From: Blastococcus sp. KM273128
GTDB taxonomy: Bacteria > Actinomycetota > Actinomycetes > Mycobacteriales > Geodermatophilaceae
Reading direction: 5' to 3'
NCBI RefSeq assembly: GCF_021698975.1
Contig: NZ_SSXA01000019.1
Span: 1-51,285, forward strand
DNA: 51,285 nt
Shown here: piece after piece, positions 50,196-51,285 of the stretch
Layout of the letters: every line of letters begins with the position of its first letter
Position numbering within the stretch: position 1 is the first letter of the stretch
Translations under genes and position numbers: made by a program
Notes under the pieces: model-generated
Seen by the model: only the letters and a program-made list of their open reading frames with translations
What the model was told of the DNA's origin: nothing
The model's database searches: none

Positions 50196-50257
50196 AGAAG
50201 GACCCCTGTGCCCCCCACGTCTCGCGCGCTCGACGCGGGGCCCTGCACAGGGGCCGT
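50193..50257 (+). repeat. structured dispersed repeat, copy 4
   Basis: TGAAGAAGGACCCC starts at the recQ stop codon and GGGGCCGT ends the element. The outer stem CCCCTGTGC/GCACAGGGG has changed on both sides compared with copies at 3890 and 4457. The inner stem is CCCC/GGGG with GT/AC pairs. A terminator for recQ is likely. Confidence 0.8.
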
Positions 50258-50282
50258 AGCGCACGACCACGTCATCCACAGG

Positions 50283-50317
50283 TTTTCGCACACATGTGCG
50301 AAAAGTCGGGGTAGCGT
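50283..50317 (+). promoter_or_regulatory. LexA/SOS-box-like palindrome and -10 box of the alkB-like gene
   Basis: TTTTCGCACA and TGTGCGAAAA are perfect complements separated by CA (50283-50304). The core TCGCAC-ACAT-GTGCGA has the layout of the actinobacterial SOS box TCGAAC-N4-GTTCGA with one symmetric change. TAGCGT (50312-50317) follows and ATG 50324 comes 6 bases later. LexA bound here would cover the promoter. Confidence 0.6.
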
Positions 50318-50323
50318 GCCGGC

Positions 50324-50953
50324 ATGCAGCTCGCGCACCAGCCCTCGATCTGGGACCTGGCCGAGGAGGCCGCGCTCACGCCCCTCGCCGGCCGCGTCGT
50401 GCGGCACGAGCTCTCGGCCGGTGCCTGGGTCGACCACCTGCCGGGCTGGGTCACCGGCTCCGACGAGGTGCTGGACGTGCTTCTCGGCGACATCGGGTGG
50501 CGTGAGGACCGCCGCCAGATGTACGAGCGGGAGGTCGCCGTGCCGCGCCTGCTCCGCTGGTACTCCGGGCAGGAGGGCCTGCCGCACCCGCTGCTCACCG
50601 AGGCCCGCACGGAGCTGAACCGCCACTACCTGCCGGAGCTCGGCGAGCCCTTCGTCTCGGCGGGCATGTGCCTCTACCGGGACGGCCGCGACAGCGTCGC
50701 GTGGCACGGCGACCGGATCGGCCGGGGCCGGTCGGCGGACACGATGGTGGCGATCGTCTCCTTCGGTTCGCCCCGGCCGCTGCTGCTTCGCCCCGTCGGC
50801 GGCGGGGAGTCGCTGCGCTTCCCCCTGGGGCACGGGGACCTGGTGGTGATGGGCGGCTCCTGCCAGCGCACCTGGGAGCACTGCATCCCGAAGACGACGA
50901 AGCCGGTGGGCCCACGGGTCAGCGTCCAGTTCCGCCCGCGCGGCGTCGCCTGA
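50324..50953 (+). CDS. AlkB-like 2-oxoglutarate/Fe(II) dioxygenase
   Basis: The 209-residue protein has the AlkB metal site HxD in SVAWHGDRIG, a distal His in RTWEHCIPK, and the 2-oxoglutarate Arg segment RVSVQFR. Substrate-lid residues MYEREVAVPRLLRWY and AGMCLYRDGRD precede it. It would remove alkyl lesions from DNA or RNA bases. The start is fixed by the leaderless promoter. The SOS-like box and the upstream recQ gene support a role in DNA repair. Confidence 0.92.
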   Translation: MQLAHQPSIWDLAEEAALTPLAGRVVRHELSAGAWVDHLPGWVTGSDEVLDVLLGDIGWREDRRQMYEREVAVPRLLRWYSGQEGLPHPLLTEARTELNRHYLPELGEPFVSAGMCLYRDGRDSVAWHGDRIGRGRSADTMVAIVSFGSPRPLLLRPVGGGESLRFPLGHGDLVVMGGSCQRTWEHCIPKTTKPVGPRVSVQFRPRGVA

Positions 50954-50963
50954 GGGCCGGAAA

Positions 50964-50986
50964 GCCCGGAACGGCGGGCTCCGGGC
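50964..50986 (+). terminator. hairpin after the alkB-like gene
   Basis: GCCCGGA (50964-50970) pairs with TCCGGGC (50980-50986), 9-base loop, 11 bases after the stop codon. Confidence 0.5.
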
Positions 50987-51038
50987 AGTGCTCGGAGAGG
51001 CCCGGGGACCCCCCCTGCAGACCCGCTCCGAGGGCGTG

Positions 51039-51285
51039 TACTGTTCCTCCTGCACCGAGCGAGAACGGACCGGGCCGCGAGGCCCGGGAAACCGCCGGCA
51101 GAGCCCCTGAGGCCGAGCTGCTGCGGAGCCCGGTGTACAGTGGAGAAACCGCCTCGAACGAAGGCCGAGAATTCGGCCGGATGTCGTGCGCGTCCGCTCC
51201 TTGAGAACTCAACAGCGTGCCGAAAGTCAGTGCCAAGTAATACCCCGTGCCGGCTCTTTGTGGGTCGGCTGGGATTCCTTTGGTT
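51039..51285 (+). promoter_or_regulatory. promoter and leader region of an rRNA operon (16S beyond the edge)
   Basis: Two likely -10 boxes, TACTGT (51039-51044) and TACAGT (51136-51141), indicate tandem promoters. A hairpin GGCCGA-GAAT-TCGGCC (51163-51178) follows. Then comes CTCCTTGAGAACTCAACAGC (51198-51217), the conserved leader sequence of actinobacterial rrn operons, and GGCTCTTTG (51252-51260), similar to boxA used for antitermination and RNase III pairing. The 16S start (AGAGTTTGATC) is not reached. I see no protein gene in these bases. Confidence 0.75.

Noticed and set aside
51039..51285. 16S rRNA gene in the window
   Set aside because: Only the leader is present; the conserved 16S start is not reached before the edge.
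1..51285. CRISPR array, tRNA genes, prophage or insertion sequence
   Set aside because: No regularly spaced repeats, no cloverleaf sequences noticed, no transposase, integrase or phage structural proteins among the coding frames.

Overview
The window is very G+C-rich DNA from an actinobacterium, most likely Geodermatophilaceae (Blastococcus, Geodermatophilus or Modestobacter type). The evidence is codon use, TANNNT -10 boxes placed right in front of start codons (leaderless genes), RecQ with a C-terminal phosphoribosyltransferase-like domain, and an actinobacterial rRNA leader at the right edge. I see no tRNA, CRISPR array, prophage or complete insertion sequence.

Left part (1-22.6 kb): a redoxin gene with an in-frame TAG exactly where the catalytic Cys of the W-C-P-Y-C motif belongs, followed by a SECIS-like hairpin (probable UAG-encoded selenocysteine); DUF421 membrane protein; MarR/ABC exporter pair; two truncated gene remnants and copies of a structured repeat; an old yellow enzyme facing a flavohemoglobin; a PAS-GGDEF protein; a reductase-like protein; a three-gene FtsX/MacB-type ABC operon; a serine hydrolase plus SRPBCC pair; HxlR, MFS transporter and thioesterase with twin operators; MarR; a phenol-hydroxylase-type flavoprotein; an SDR.

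Middle (22.9-32.3 kb) and 43.1-45.2 kb: a dispersed catabolic set. It holds a molybdenum hydroxylase operon (coxM-S-L-G-like), a UraA-like NCS2 permease, FdrA and DUF1116 (oxamate-carbamoyltransferase-type proteins) and, 11 kb away, a barbiturase/cyanurate-hydrolase-family enzyme with carbamate kinase. A shared promoter motif, TAC(C/T)TCA(C/G)(C/T)GCT(A/G)A, stands before all of these transcription units. The simplest reading is a regulon for oxidative pyrimidine or related ring degradation that may recover carbamoyl groups as carbamoyl phosphate and then ATP.

Between and after these (32.3-43 kb and 45.2-51.3 kb): a PilZ protein; DUF2470 and a stand-alone ribosomal protein S4 sharing an iron-box-like site; two SpoIIE-type phosphatases; KptA; an orphan TctC lipoprotein; a soluble chemoreceptor-like protein; a small secreted protein with a SipW-type signal peptidase; GNAT acetyltransferase; BenE transporter; PHP phosphatase; RecQ; an AlkB-like dioxygenase behind a LexA-like box; then the leader of an rRNA operon whose 16S gene lies beyond the edge. 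Many gene ends carry long perfect inverted repeats that probably act as terminators.
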